Shown: piece by piece, positions 25,372 to 34,131 of the stretch
Layout: the number at the start of each line of letters is the position of its first letter
How positions within the stretch are numbered: the stretch's first letter is position 1
Source of the DNA: Pimelobacter simplex
GTDB taxonomy: Bacteria > Actinomycetota > Actinomycetes > Propionibacteriales > Nocardioidaceae
Reading direction: 5' to 3'
Assembly: GCF_900114845.1 (NCBI RefSeq)
Contig: NZ_FOUK01000002.1
Coordinates: 248,001-312,000 of the forward strand
DNA length: 64,000 nucleotides
The notes under the pieces: model-generated
Seen by the model: the letters and a program-made list of their open reading frames with translations, nothing else
What the model was told of the DNA's origin: nothing
Database searches by the model: none
Made by a program: the position numbers and the translations under genes

Positions 25372-26702
25372 GAGCGGAGCATGCTCGCGACCTGGAAGGC
25401 CATCTCGAGCGACTGGACCCGGTTGAGCCGCGGGTCGACGACCGACTCGTAGCGGTGGGCCAGGCCCTGCTCGTCGAGCTCCTCGCCGCCGCCGACGATC
25501 TCGGTGACGTCGTCGCCGGTGTTCTCGACGAGGATGCCGGCCGGGACGGTGCCGAGCGCGCGGTGGACGTCGAAGAAGCCCTGCACCTCGTCGAGGACGT
25601 CCTCGAAGCGGCGGGTCTTGTAGCCGTTGGACGCCTCGAAGGTGTTGCCGTGCATGGCGTCGCACACCCACGCGACGTCGACGCCCTCGGCGGTGACCTT
25701 CTCGACCAGCGCGGGCAGGCCGTCGCGGATCTTGGCGGCGCCGAAGCGGGTGATGAAGGTGAGCCGGCCGGGCTCGTTGGTCGGGTTGAGCTTCGCGGCG
25801 AGCGCGAGTGCGTCGTCGGCACTGGCGTTGGGGCCGAGCTTGCAGCCGATGGGGTTGCTGATGTGGCTGAAGTACTCGACGTGGGCGCCGTCGAGCTGAC
25901 GGGTGCGCTCGCCGATCCAGACCATGTGGCCCGAGACGTTGTAGGGCTTCTCGGTGCGCGAGTCGATGCGCGTCATGGCGTGCTCGTACTCCATGAGCAG
26001 TGCCTCGTGCGAGGAGTAGAAGTCGACCCGGTGGAACTCCTCGGGGTCGGCGCCGATGGCCTGCATGAAGGTCAGCGCGCGGTCGATCTCGGCCGCCATC
26101 GCCTCGTAGTGCTGGCCCACGGGGCTGTTGCGGACGAACTCGGAGTTCCAGGTGTGCACCTGGCGCAGGTCGGCGTAGCCACCGGTGGTGAACGCGCGCA
26201 CGAGGTTCAGCGTGGACGCCGACGCGTGGTAGACGTCGAGCAGCCGCTGCGGGTCGGGACGACGCGACTCGGGGGTGAACTCGAAGCCGTTGACCGCGTC
26301 ACCGCGGTAGGCGGGCAGGGTCACCTCGCCGCGGGTCTCGGTGTCGGACGAGCGGGGCTTGGCGTACTGGCCCGCGAGCCGGCCGACCTTGACCACGGGG
26401 ACCGAGGCGGCGTAGGTCAGGACGACCGCCATCTGCAGCAGGACCCGCAGCTTGTTGCGGGTGTTGTCGGCCGTCGCGTCGACGAACGTCTCGGCGCAGT
26501 CGCCGCCCTGGAGGATGAACGCCTCGCCCCGGCTGGCGGCCGCGATCTTCGCCTTGAGCTCGTCGCACTCCCCCGCAAAGACCAGCGGAGGCAGCGTGCG
26601 CAGTCGCTCGACGGTCGCAGCCAGGGCCGCGGGGTCGTCGTACGACGGCTGCTGCTTCGCTCCGATGGCGTGCAACTGCTCGAGGGACGGGAGGGTGCTC
26701 AC
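25368..26702 (-). CDS. aroG: Class II 3-deoxy-7-phosphoheptulonate (DAHP) synthase
   Basis: First enzyme of the shikimate pathway, joining phosphoenolpyruvate and erythrose 4-phosphate. The 444 residues fit the plant-like class II family. Visible are [89 protein letters not shown] and [22 protein letters not shown], which carry the metal and substrate residues. GTG at 26702 is preceded by a TACCCT box (26709-26714) 6 bases upstream, so it is probably leaderless. It corresponds to Rv2178c in the mycobacterial order. Confidence 0.97.
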   Translation of the reverse strand: MSTLPSLEQLHAIGAKQQPSYDDPAALAATVERLRTLPPLVFAGECDELKAKIAAASRGEAFILQGGDCAETFVDATADNTRNKLRVLLQMAVVLTYAASVPVVKVGRLAGQYAKPRSSDTETRGEVTLPAYRGDAVNGFEFTPESRRPDPQRLLDVYHASASTLNLVRAFTTGGYADLRQVHTWNSEFVRNSPVGQHYEAMAAEIDRALTFMQAIGADPEEFHRVDFYSSHEALLMEYEHAMTRIDSRTEKPYNVSGHMVWIGERTRQLDGAHVEYFSHISNPIGCKLGPNASADDALALAAKLNPTNEPGRLTFITRFGAAKIRDGLPALVEKVTAEGVDVAWVCDAMHGNTFEASNGYKTRRFEDVLDEVQGFFDVHRALGTVPAGILVENTGDDVTEIVGGGEELDEQGLAHRYESVVDPRLNRVQSLEMAFQVASMLRS

Positions 26703-26722
26703 CCCCCAAGGGTACGGCGCCG

Positions 26723-26755
26723 CACGAGCGGCCGCCGAGTCGGCGGCCGCTCGTG
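26723..26755 (-). terminator. Strong hairpin downstream of the permease gene
   Basis: A perfect 14-bp stem (26723-26736 with 26742-26755) and 5-base loop lies 11 bases past the permease stop codon on the minus strand. There is no U-tract, as is common for GC-rich actinobacterial terminators. It ends the permease transcript before the DAHP synthase promoter. Confidence 0.7.
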
Positions 26756-26766
26756 GACGGTGCGGG

Positions 26767-28227
26767 TCAGCGCGGGTCGTCGCTCGGGTCGACGTCCATG
26801 TGCTCGATGTCGGCGAAGTGCCCGCCCTCGGGCTTGTAGAAGAGCCGGGTCGCGGCCCACAGCACGATGCCGATGCCGAGCAGCCCGGCGGCGATCTTGT
26901 ACTGGATCATGTCGGCCTCGAGGCGGGCCCACGGGCCGAGCAGGTAGGCGCAGAAGATCGCGCCGAGGACCGGGACGATCGTCGGCGCCCGGAAGCCGTT
27001 GGGACGGGCCGGGTCGCGGCGCAGGATCAGGCAGGCGATGTTGACGATGGTGAAGACCGCCAGGAGGAGCAGCGCCGTCGTCCCGGACAGGGAGCCGACG
27101 ATGGTGCTCTCGGAGCCGAGCCGGACGTAGGTGATCAGGCCGAACGCGAGCAGCGTGGTGAACCCGATGGCGACGTACGGCGAGCGACGGCCCGGCAGCA
27201 CCTTGCCGAGCACCGGCGGCAGCACGTGCTGGCGCGCCATGCCGTAGATCAGCCGGCTCGCCATCAGCATGTTGATCAGCGCGGTGTTCGCGACCGCGAA
27301 GACCGTCATGAACGGGAAGAAGTCGTCGATCGGCAGGTCCGGGGCGCCGATCTTGACGACGTCGATGAGGATGCCCGCCTCGGCATTGCTCGGCGCGCCG
27401 ATCTTGTCGGCGGGGATGACGGCGACCACGGAGATCGCCACGAGCATGTAGATGATCACCGCGATGCCCAGGCCGGTGAGCATCATCCGCGGGAAGATCC
27501 GCTCGGGGTCCTTGGTCTCCTCGACCATGTTGACCGAGTCCTCGAAGCCGACCATCGAGAAGAACGCGATGGCCGTGGCGATCGTGACCGCCATGAACAG
27601 GCCCTTGTCGTCGGGGCTCTCGAAGACGGTGATCCGGCCGAGGTCGCCGTCGCCCTTGCCGATCACCCAGATGCCGATGCCGATCACGATCGCCAGCGCG
27701 GCCATCTCGATCACGGTGAGGACGACGTTGAACTTCACGCTCTCGCCGACCCCGCGCAGGTTGATCAGCGCCAGCACGAGCATGAACCCGAGCGCGACCG
27801 CGAGCACGAGTCCCTTGCTGGGCGCGTCGTTGCCGAGGCCGATCAGCAGGTTCGAGGCGAGCAGGCCCGAGGACGTCGAGGCGCTCGTGATGCCGGAGCA
27901 GACCACGGTGAAGGCGACCAGGAAGGTCACGAAGTGCACGCCGAACGCCTTGTGGGCGTAGAGCGCCGCACCGGCGGCCTGGGGGTACTTGGTGACCAGC
28001 TCGAGGTAGGAGTACGCCGTCAGCGTGGCGATCGCGAACGCCACCAGGAACGGCAGCCAGGCGATGCCGCCGACCTGTCCGGCCAGGCGGCCGGTGACGG
28101 CGTACACACCGGCGCCGAGGATGTCGCCGACGATGAAGAGGAGGAGCAGGCCGGGTCCGAGGACCCTCTTGAGCTCCGGATGACCTTGCTGGTCCGGCGC
28201 CGTGGCGCCGGTCGTGTCCGTGGACAT
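26767..28227 (-). CDS. APC superfamily amino acid permease
   Basis: A 486-residue membrane protein with about 12 helices. The first helix region GPGLLLLFIVGDILGAGVYAVTGRLAG is the APC substrate-binding signature, and FFSMVGFEDSVNMVEETKDPERIFPR is the conserved cytoplasmic region. It imports or exchanges an amino acid, identity unknown. ATG at 28227 has GGAAGG upstream (GGAAGGAACTGACACTCATG); a longer frame upstream is not conserved-looking. Followed by a strong hairpin terminator. Confidence 0.92.
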   Translation of the reverse strand: MSTDTTGATAPDQQGHPELKRVLGPGLLLLFIVGDILGAGVYAVTGRLAGQVGGIAWLPFLVAFAIATLTAYSYLELVTKYPQAAGAALYAHKAFGVHFVTFLVAFTVVCSGITSASTSSGLLASNLLIGLGNDAPSKGLVLAVALGFMLVLALINLRGVGESVKFNVVLTVIEMAALAIVIGIGIWVIGKGDGDLGRITVFESPDDKGLFMAVTIATAIAFFSMVGFEDSVNMVEETKDPERIFPRMMLTGLGIAVIIYMLVAISVVAVIPADKIGAPSNAEAGILIDVVKIGAPDLPIDDFFPFMTVFAVANTALINMLMASRLIYGMARQHVLPPVLGKVLPGRRSPYVAIGFTTLLAFGLITYVRLGSESTIVGSLSGTTALLLLAVFTIVNIACLILRRDPARPNGFRAPTIVPVLGAIFCAYLLGPWARLEADMIQYKIAAGLLGIGIVLWAATRLFYKPEGGHFADIEHMDVDPSDDPR

Positions 28228-28267
28228 GAGTGTCAGTTCCTTCCCCGAGTACGGAAGTTCTCGTGCC

Positions 28268-28861
28268 TCACCCTGGCCCAGCCTGGGACGAAAGGGAAGC
28301 ATTTGGCGCCGGGACGATGTCGAGGTCGCGCATCAACGAGAGGCAGGCCCGGGCGAAGGGACTGTCCGACGTCGCGGCGGCGACCTCGGCCCAGTCGACC
28401 TGCTCGCGGACCGCCCGCGCCACCGGCAGGACGTTGGTCAGGTCGCACGCGTGCTCCTCCAGGGCGCCGAGCTTGTGGGACATCAGTGCGGTCGCGCCGA
28501 GCACCGGCATCCGGACCGACTCGACCTCGATCTCGTCGGCGTCCGCGAGGCCCGCCCGGGCCAGCGGCCGCCCGCCGATCCGGAAGATGACGTCGACCAT
28601 GGCGTCGTCCACGAAGACCTTGAACAGCCAGTCCTCGGGCGGGCGGACGACGTTCAGCCCCCGCTCGGCGAGGAGGCCCTCGGCGCGGGGGGCGTCCTCC
28701 TCGGCGACGACGAAGTCGACGTCGTGGTCGGGCTCGGGACCGCCGCGCGCCCACAGTCCGTAGCTTCCCGCCAGCGCGAACGGAACCTCCCCCTCCTTGA
28801 GCGCGACGGCCACCAGCTTCAGCGCCTCGCGCAGGGGTCGTAGGGGGCGGGAGTCGGGCAT
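28268..28861 (-). CDS. Nucleotidyltransferase-fold protein
   Basis: A 197-residue protein with the polymerase-beta-like nucleotidyltransferase core: FALAGSYGLWARGGPEPDHDVDFVV carries the GS and DxD metal motif, and MVDVIFRIGG the third acidic strand. Such proteins include antibiotic adenylyltransferases and the AbiEii-type toxins that transfer nucleotides to tRNA. No antitoxin-like gene is adjacent, so a toxin-antitoxin role is not supported. Divergent from the EEP-family gene. Confidence 0.82.
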   Translation of the reverse strand: MPDSRPLRPLREALKLVAVALKEGEVPFALAGSYGLWARGGPEPDHDVDFVVAEEDAPRAEGLLAERGLNVVRPPEDWLFKVFVDDAMVDVIFRIGGRPLARAGLADADEIEVESVRMPVLGATALMSHKLGALEEHACDLTNVLPVARAVREQVDWAEVAAATSDSPFARACLSLMRDLDIVPAPNASLSSQAGPG

Positions 28862-28938
28862 CGGTCATCACCTCGAGGCCCCGGTACCCCGCGAGGTGGC
28901 CGCTATGCGCGGGCCCGCACCGGGTACCGACCCTGGCG

Positions 28939-29700
28939 ATGCGCATCGCCACCTTCAACATCCTCAACGGGCGCTCCCAGCACGGCACCGAGGTCGACGT
29001 GTCGCTGCTGCAGGAGGCCGTCGCCGAGCTCGACGCCGACGTCCTGGCGCTCCAGGAAGTGGACCACCTCCAGCCCCGATCGGGCCACGCCGACCTCACC
29101 GCCCTCGCCGCGGACGCGATGGGCGCCCCCCACCACCGCTTCGTCGCGGCGCTCGCCGGCAGCCCCGGCGCCACCTGGACGGCCGCCTCCGGCGACGAGT
29201 CGCCCGACGACGCGGCCTACGGGATCGCCCTGCTGAGCCGGCTCCCGGTCACCGGCTGGGAGGTCACCCGCCTGCCCGCGCCCCGCACCGGCGTCCCGCT
29301 CCGCTTCCCCGGCCAGCGCCTGCCCACCTGGGTCCACGACGAGCCACGCGTCGCGGTCGCGGCGACCCTGCGGACGCCGTACGGGCCGGTGACGGTCGCC
29401 AACACCCACCTGTCGTTCGTGCGCTGGTGGAACGGCCGCCAGCTCGCCCGCGTGCGCCGCGCGCTCGCCACCCGCCCCCGGCCCCTGGTGCTCACCGGCG
29501 ACCTCAACATGGCGCCCGACCGCGCCGCCCGCATCACCGGCATGCACCCACTCGCCGCGCACCTGACCTTCCCCGCCGACGAGCCCGTCGAGCAGCTCGA
29601 CCACGTGCTGGCCGAGCCGGCGCTGCGGGCGCGGTCGGAGGTGCGGTGGCTGGGGGTGTCGGACCACCGGGCGCTGGTGGTGGACGTGGACCTGGGCTAG
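28939..29700 (+). CDS. Endonuclease/exonuclease/phosphatase (EEP) family hydrolase
   Basis: A 253-residue EEP-fold metal-dependent hydrolase, from MRIATFNILNGRS (Asn metal site) through DVLALQEVDHLQPRSGH (catalytic Glu), VANTHLSFVR, LVLTGDLNMAPD (GDxN) to QLDHVLAEP and GVSDHRALVVDV (the SDH motif). All catalytic motifs look intact. The substrate could be a nucleic acid, a phosphoinositide or a phospholipid. No signal peptide. Convergent with the small gene at 29712. Confidence 0.92.
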   Translation: MRIATFNILNGRSQHGTEVDVSLLQEAVAELDADVLALQEVDHLQPRSGHADLTALAADAMGAPHHRFVAALAGSPGATWTAASGDESPDDAAYGIALLSRLPVTGWEVTRLPAPRTGVPLRFPGQRLPTWVHDEPRVAVAATLRTPYGPVTVANTHLSFVRWWNGRQLARVRRALATRPRPLVLTGDLNMAPDRAARITGMHPLAAHLTFPADEPVEQLDHVLAEPALRARSEVRWLGVSDHRALVVDVDLG

Positions 29701-29711
29701 GGCGCCGCAGG

Positions 29712-30056
29712 TCAGGGCGCGTCGGCGACGACGCGGAAGTCGAGGCCGACGAGCGCAACCCTCGCGTAGGGCGCCTCCTGGGGCCCGAAGCAGTCGCCGA
29801 AGGAGTCCGTCATGGCCGGCGGCAGGCCGTCGTCGAGCGTGGGGGCGAGTCCGTTGCCTGCGCGCCAGCGCAGGTGCTCGGCGACATAGGTGCGCAGCTG
29901 CTCCCTGGTGAGCTCGACCTCGGTCACCCGGCCGTCCCACATGAGCCGCCAACCGCGTGGAGACTCCTCGACGACACCCCACTGACCGAGGAACTCGCGG
30001 AACCGGGCCCAGAGGATCTCCGCCGGGGGAACCGGGTCGGACGCGTTGGAGGGCAT
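29712..30056 (-). CDS. Small acidic protein, candidate immunity protein for the upstream secreted protein
   Basis: A 114-residue soluble protein with no signal peptide or membrane segment, containing WGVVEESPRGWRLMWDGRVTEVELTREQL and ending RVALVGLDFRVVADAP. I do not recognise the family. Its ATG at 30056 overlaps the stop codon of the secreted protein gene by one base (TGATG), so the two are coupled. Size, cytoplasmic location, acidic residues and position directly after a toxin-like gene suggest an immunity protein; this is inference only. Confidence 0.7.
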   Translation of the reverse strand: MPSNASDPVPPAEILWARFREFLGQWGVVEESPRGWRLMWDGRVTEVELTREQLRTYVAEHLRWRAGNGLAPTLDDGLPPAMTDSFGDCFGPQEAPYARVALVGLDFRVVADAP

Positions 30057-30742
30057 CAGAACGCCGTCCCCTGGCAGTAGTTCGCGTTGGCGGACGGGAA
30101 TGCCGTCATGATCCGGACACCCGTCCTTCCCAGGATGACGACGATCTGCCGATCGAAGGTGCTGCCGTTCGGTTGGCGGAATCCGAACTTCTTCTGGAAG
30201 CAGAACCGGTTGGCGTTCTGCACAGTACGCCTCCCCGGCTCGCTGATCACCCAGCTGACGCTCCAGTGCATGAAGTTGCCCCAGTCACGCCCCTCCATCG
30301 CCGCGAGATCGGCGAAGTGTCCCTTGTGGCCCGCCCGCACGTGACGAAGTCCGAAGGCAGATTCACTCTGCGAGCTGACGTGCTTGCCGCAGTACATCTT
30401 CGCCTTCGACCCGCTCATCCTTCTGTGCGACCGCGGACGGTTGTACTGCTTCACGATGTGGAACTTGTCTGCGGTACTGGAGTTGGCACCACACTGGCCA
30501 TCCCACCACGAGTCCGCAGCCGCCGAACCAGGAGAGCCAGCCTCATCCTCTCCCCGGAAGGAGACCTTGTTGCCGTGTCGATCGCTCGTCGTGACGACCA
30601 AGTCTGCTTCGGCCGAGCGAGCAGGAAGCTCAACCGCACCGGTCTCCTGTGCGCCAGAGAGCCCTCGTGCATCAGGAACAGCGACCAGCGCAGCGGAGAC
30701 AGCAACTGCGACGGTCAGCCGAGATCGAGTACTCCACTTCAT
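30056..30742 (-). CDS. Secreted toxin-like protein, low GC
   Basis: A 228-residue protein with a Sec signal peptide (MKWSTRSRLTVAVAVSAALVAV, cleavage near residue 26). The mature part has four cysteines, enough for two disulfides. The C-terminal 110 residues include GLRHVRAGHKGHF, DWGNFMHWSVSWVI and FDRQIVVILGRTGVRIMTAFP; the RHxxxGH and TAFP patterns recall BECR-fold RNase toxins of polymorphic toxin systems, but I cannot place it in a named family. Hand counts of four 60-base stretches give 57-63% GC against about 72% nearby, a sign of transfer. Coupled to a small downstream gene. Confidence 0.72.
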   Translation of the reverse strand: MKWSTRSRLTVAVAVSAALVAVPDARGLSGAQETGAVELPARSAEADLVVTTSDRHGNKVSFRGEDEAGSPGSAAADSWWDGQCGANSSTADKFHIVKQYNRPRSHRRMSGSKAKMYCGKHVSSQSESAFGLRHVRAGHKGHFADLAAMEGRDWGNFMHWSVSWVISEPGRRTVQNANRFCFQKKFGFRQPNGSTFDRQIVVILGRTGVRIMTAFPSANANYCQGTAF

Positions 30743-30822
30743 CAGACCCCCCGAGATGGTTCGATTTGAAGCGAAGCAAACACGGGCCCGACCGAAGTCA
30801 ACGGAACCGTCGAAAGCGTGCG

Positions 30823-31851
30823 CTAACCGAAGAAGACCCGCGCCTCGTCGTACTCACGGGGGCTGACGAGCTTGAGCTCACCGGTCCCCTCGACCAGCGG
30901 CACCCGGACGATGTCGGTGCCGCGGAGCGCGACCATGACGCCGTACTCCCCCTCGGCGACGGCGTCGATGGCCTGCAGCCCGAACCGGGTGGCGAGCCAG
31001 CGGTCGAACGCGGTGGGGGTGCCGCCGCGCTGGACGTGGCCGAGGACGACGGCGCGCGCCTCCTTGCCCGTCCGCTGCTCGATCTCGTGGGCGAGCCGGT
31101 CGCCGATGCCGCCGAGGCGGACGTGGCCGAAGGCGTCCTTCTCGCCGCTGACCAGCGTCATGCCGGTGCCGTCGGCGGGCAGCGCGCCCTCGGAGACGAC
31201 GATGATCGGCGCGTACTCGCTGCGGAAGCGGGTCTCGACGTGGGCGCAGACGGCCTCGATGTCGAAGGGCACCTCGGGGATGAGGACGGCGCTGGCGCCG
31301 CCCGCGATGCCGGCGTGGAGGGCGATCCAGCCGGCGTGGCGGCCCATCACCTCGACGACGAGGACGCGGTGGTGCGACTCGGCGGTGGTGTGGAGGCGGT
31401 CGATCGCCTCGGTGGCGATGTTGACGGCGGTGTCGAAGCCGAACGTGAAGTCGGTGCCGGACAGGTCGTTGTCGATCGTCTTCGGCACGCCGACCACGTT
31501 CACCCCCAGCTCGGCGAGCTTCGTGGCGACGCCGAGGGTGTCCTCGCCGCCGATCGCGACGAGGGCGTCGACGCCCGCGGCGCCGAGGTTGTCCTTGATC
31601 CGCTGCACGCCGTCGTCGACGGCGAAGGGGTTGGTGCGCGAGGAGCCGAGGATCGTGCCGCCGCGCGGGAGGATGCCGCGGCACTGCTCGATGCCCAGGG
31701 GCACCGTCACTCCCTCGAGAGGTCCGCGCCAGCCGTCGCGGAAGCCGACGAAGTCGAACCCGTGCTCGTTCACCCCCTTGCGCACCACGGCCCGGATCAC
31801 GGCGTTCAGGCCCGGGCAGTCACCCCCACCGGTCAGCACTCCGACGCGCAT
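30823..31851 (-). CDS. 6-phosphofructokinase with pyrophosphate-type signature
   Basis: Phosphorylates fructose 6-phosphate at C1 in glycolysis. The 342-residue protein starts VGVLTGGGDCPGLNAVIRAVV, has IGGEDTLG with Asp104, VPKTIDND with Lys124, MGRHAGWIA and HVQRGGTPTAFDR. In this family Gly104 marks ATP enzymes while Asp104 with Lys124 marks pyrophosphate-dependent ones, as in Amycolatopsis methanolica. So pyrophosphate is the likelier phosphoryl donor, to be tested. ATG at 31851 has TAGGTT (31858-31863) 6 bases upstream and is probably leaderless. Confidence 0.93.
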   Translation of the reverse strand: MRVGVLTGGGDCPGLNAVIRAVVRKGVNEHGFDFVGFRDGWRGPLEGVTVPLGIEQCRGILPRGGTILGSSRTNPFAVDDGVQRIKDNLGAAGVDALVAIGGEDTLGVATKLAELGVNVVGVPKTIDNDLSGTDFTFGFDTAVNIATEAIDRLHTTAESHHRVLVVEVMGRHAGWIALHAGIAGGASAVLIPEVPFDIEAVCAHVETRFRSEYAPIIVVSEGALPADGTGMTLVSGEKDAFGHVRLGGIGDRLAHEIEQRTGKEARAVVLGHVQRGGTPTAFDRWLATRFGLQAIDAVAEGEYGVMVALRGTDIVRVPLVEGTGELKLVSPREYDEARVFFG

Positions 31852-31908
31852 GCCGCCAACCTACGTCGGGTACCGGTGCGCTCTCTAGGGGATCTCTAGG
31901 GTGAGTCC

Positions 31909-32730
31909 ATGACCTTCTCCATCGTGGCCCGTTCCGCCGACGGCGAGTCGTGGGGCGTCGCCGTCGCCTCGAAGTTCCTCGCGGTCGGCTCCGCCGTCCC
32001 GGCCGCCGTCGCCGGGGTCGGCGCCGTCGCCACCCAGGCCGACGCGAACGTCGCCTACAAGGGCCTCGCGCTCTCGCACCTCGACGAGGGCGCCACCGCA
32101 CCCGTCGCCCTCCAGCGCCTCATCGAGGAGGACGACGGCCGCGCGCACCGCCAGGTCGGCATCGTCGACATCGACGGCGGCGCGGCGTCACACACCGGCG
32201 CGGAGTGCATCCCGTGGGCCGGGGGCCGGATCGGCGAGGGGTACGCCGTCCAGGGCAACTGCCTGGCCGGCGAGGAGGTCGTCGAGGCGATGGAGCAGGC
32301 GTGGCTGGCGAGCGACGCCGCCGCTCCCCTGCAGGACCGGCTGGTGGCCGCGCTGTCCGCGGGCGACGAGGCCGGCGGCGACCGGCGGGGGCGGCAGTCC
32401 GCGGCGATCCTCGTGGTCCGCGACGAGGCCGGGTACGGCGGCCTCGACGACGTCGCGGTCGACCTGCGGGTCGACGACCACGCGGCCCCGATCGACGAGC
32501 TGAAGCGGCTCCTGGACCTGCACGAGCTCTACCTGACGGCGTCCACCGACGACGAGAAGGTGCCCGTCGACGAGGCGCTGCGCACCGAGCTCGAGACGTT
32601 CGCGACCGACGCCGGGCACCGCGACTTCCACGCCTGGGTCGGCACCGAGAACTACGAGATGCGGGTCGCGGCCGACCTCGCGTGGATCGACCGGCGGGTG
32701 CTGGCCGTGGTGCGCGGCGAGGACCGCTGA
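31909..32730 (+). CDS. DUF1028 family Ntn-hydrolase-like protein
   Basis: A 273-residue protein of the DUF1028 family. The N-terminus FSIVARSADGESWGVAVASKFLAVG and the later VGIVDIDGGAASHTGAECIPWAGG and GYAVQGNCLAG are the family signature. Members have an Ntn-hydrolase-like fold and unknown activity; some are fused to peptidoglycan-binding modules. ATG at 31909 follows TAGGGT (31897-31902) by 6 bases. The DinB-superfamily gene follows after 2 bases. Confidence 0.9.
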   Translation: MTFSIVARSADGESWGVAVASKFLAVGSAVPAAVAGVGAVATQADANVAYKGLALSHLDEGATAPVALQRLIEEDDGRAHRQVGIVDIDGGAASHTGAECIPWAGGRIGEGYAVQGNCLAGEEVVEAMEQAWLASDAAAPLQDRLVAALSAGDEAGGDRRGRQSAAILVVRDEAGYGGLDDVAVDLRVDDHAAPIDELKRLLDLHELYLTASTDDEKVPVDEALRTELETFATDAGHRDFHAWVGTENYEMRVAADLAWIDRRVLAVVRGEDR

Positions 32731-32732
32731 CG

Positions 32733-33236
32733 ATGGCCGAGCTCGAGACCCAGCGGGAGCCGGCGCCCCGCAACGACGACGGCGAGCGCGACACGACGCT
32801 CGCCTTCCTCGCGTTCGCCCGGCACAGCGTGCTCAAGAAGGTCGAGGGCCTCGCCGACGACCAGCTGCGCCGGCGTCTCGTCGTCTCGGACACCACGCTG
32901 CTCGGACTGCTCCAGCACCTGGTCGACGGCGAGCGCTACTGGTTCGGCCACGTGGTCGGCGGCGACCCCCGCTGGGCCGAGGTCGACTTCTCCATGGTGG
33001 TGCCGGACGACCGCACGGGCGCGGACCTCGTCGCCGACTACCGCGCCGCCATCGCCGAGAGCGACCGGCACCTCGCTGCGGCCGGCTCCTGGGACGACCA
33101 GGTCGCCGCGCCGCCCGACGACGAGCGCCGGTGGAGCGTGCGCTGGGTGGTGGCGCACATGACCAGCGAGGTGGCCCGGCACGCGGGGCACGCCGACATC
33201 CTGCGCGAGCAGATCGACGAGGTCACCGGTCGCTGA
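32733..33236 (+). CDS. DinB/DUF664 superfamily four-helix protein
   Basis: A 167-residue protein of the DinB/DUF664 four-helix-bundle superfamily (not the polymerase). LLGLLQHLVDGERYWFGHVVGG carries the first His of the metal site and MTSEVARHAGHADILREQIDEVTG the C-terminal HxxxH-type helix, the mycothiol-dependent enzyme signature. It may be a thiol-dependent transferase. ATG at 32733 is 2 bases after the DUF1028 stop. It overlaps the convergent coiled-coil gene by 14 bases. Confidence 0.88.
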   Translation: MAELETQREPAPRNDDGERDTTLAFLAFARHSVLKKVEGLADDQLRRRLVVSDTTLLGLLQHLVDGERYWFGHVVGGDPRWAEVDFSMVVPDDRTGADLVADYRAAIAESDRHLAAAGSWDDQVAAPPDDERRWSVRWVVAHMTSEVARHAGHADILREQIDEVTGR

Positions 33237-34131
33237 GCCGGTCGTCGAGCCGGTCGCGCGCGGCCTGCGCGGCGTCCCGCTCGGCGGTGGCGGTGCGCAG
33301 CTCGGCACCGGTGCCGTCACGGACCTCCTCGGCCTCGGCGACCTCCTCGTCGAGGTCGTCGGACTGCTCCTCGAGGTCGGACAGCCGCCGGCGCAGCTCG
33401 TCGATCTCGGCCTGCAGCTGCAGCGCCCGGGCGGCCAGCCGGTCGACCTCGGCGCCGGCGTCCTCGTGCGCGGCCAGCGCGGCGTCGTACTCCTCGGTGG
33501 CGGCGGCGAGCCGCTCGTCGGCGGCCGCCCGGGCCTTGACCGCCTTGTCCGGGTCGGGGACGACGTGCAGGTCGGGCGGCCCCGGACGGGGCGCCTCGCG
33601 CGGCGTCGCCGCGAACCCCAGCGCCTCGGGGACCGCGATCGCGCTCGCCAGGTCGGCCGGGTCCATCGGCTCGATGCCGGTGGTCCGCAGCGCGCTCACG
33701 AGCAGGCCGCTGCGCACCGCCCGTCCGCACTCGGCATCGACCATCGCCGCCGTCAGCGTCGCCTCGACCTGCTCGGCGACGGCCTCGGTGACCCGCAGCC
33801 CCTCGTCCTGCGCGAGCCGCCGGGCCTGCGTGGTGACCGCGGCCGTGACCTGGCGCCGCTGCTTGGTCAGCGTGCGGAGCTCGCCGGCCGACATCGCCTG
33901 CTGCGCCTCGCGCAGCGCGGCCCCGACGTTGAGCACCTGGTCGACCTGGGCGGCCTCACGCCGTACGAGGAGGTCGACGACCCACGCCGCGGTGCTGGGC
34001 TTGCGCAGCGCCTTGACCTGCGCGGCGAGCGGCGTCCCCTTGAGCTCCTTGGCCCGGGCGTCGCGCGCCGGCGTGAACTCGCCGAGGGACAGGGCGTAGA
34101 GCTCGTCGGCGATCTCCAGCAGGTCAGCCAT
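33223..34131 (-). CDS. Alpha-helical coiled-coil protein, function unknown
   Basis: A 302-residue soluble protein. The first 150 residues are helical with FTPARDARAKELKGTPLAAQVKALRKPSTAAWVVDLLVR; the last 100 residues form a long coiled coil rich in A, E, D, R and L (AAADERLAAATEEYDAALAAHEDAGAEVDRL and onwards). No signal peptide or membrane segment. Similar proteins occur in many actinobacteria as hypothetical proteins; I know of no function. The start overlaps the end of the tetR gene by 8 bases, so they are co-transcribed. Confidence 0.78.
   Translation of the reverse strand: MADLLEIADELYALSLGEFTPARDARAKELKGTPLAAQVKALRKPSTAAWVVDLLVRREAAQVDQVLNVGAALREAQQAMSAGELRTLTKQRRQVTAAVTTQARRLAQDEGLRVTEAVAEQVEATLTAAMVDAECGRAVRSGLLVSALRTTGIEPMDPADLASAIAVPEALGFAATPREAPRPGPPDLHVVPDPDKAVKARAAADERLAAATEEYDAALAAHEDAGAEVDRLAARALQLQAEIDELRRRLSDLEEQSDDLDEEVAEAEEVRDGTGAELRTATAERDAAQAARDRLDDRLSDR

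Noticed and set aside
28268..28861. Toxin of an AbiE- or MNT/HEPN-type toxin-antitoxin system
   Set aside because: It has a nucleotidyltransferase fold, but neither neighbour is an antitoxin or HEPN gene.
32733..33236. Calling the DinB-superfamily protein a DNA polymerase
   Set aside because: It shares only the name with DinB polymerase; its sequence is a four-helix DUF664-type protein.
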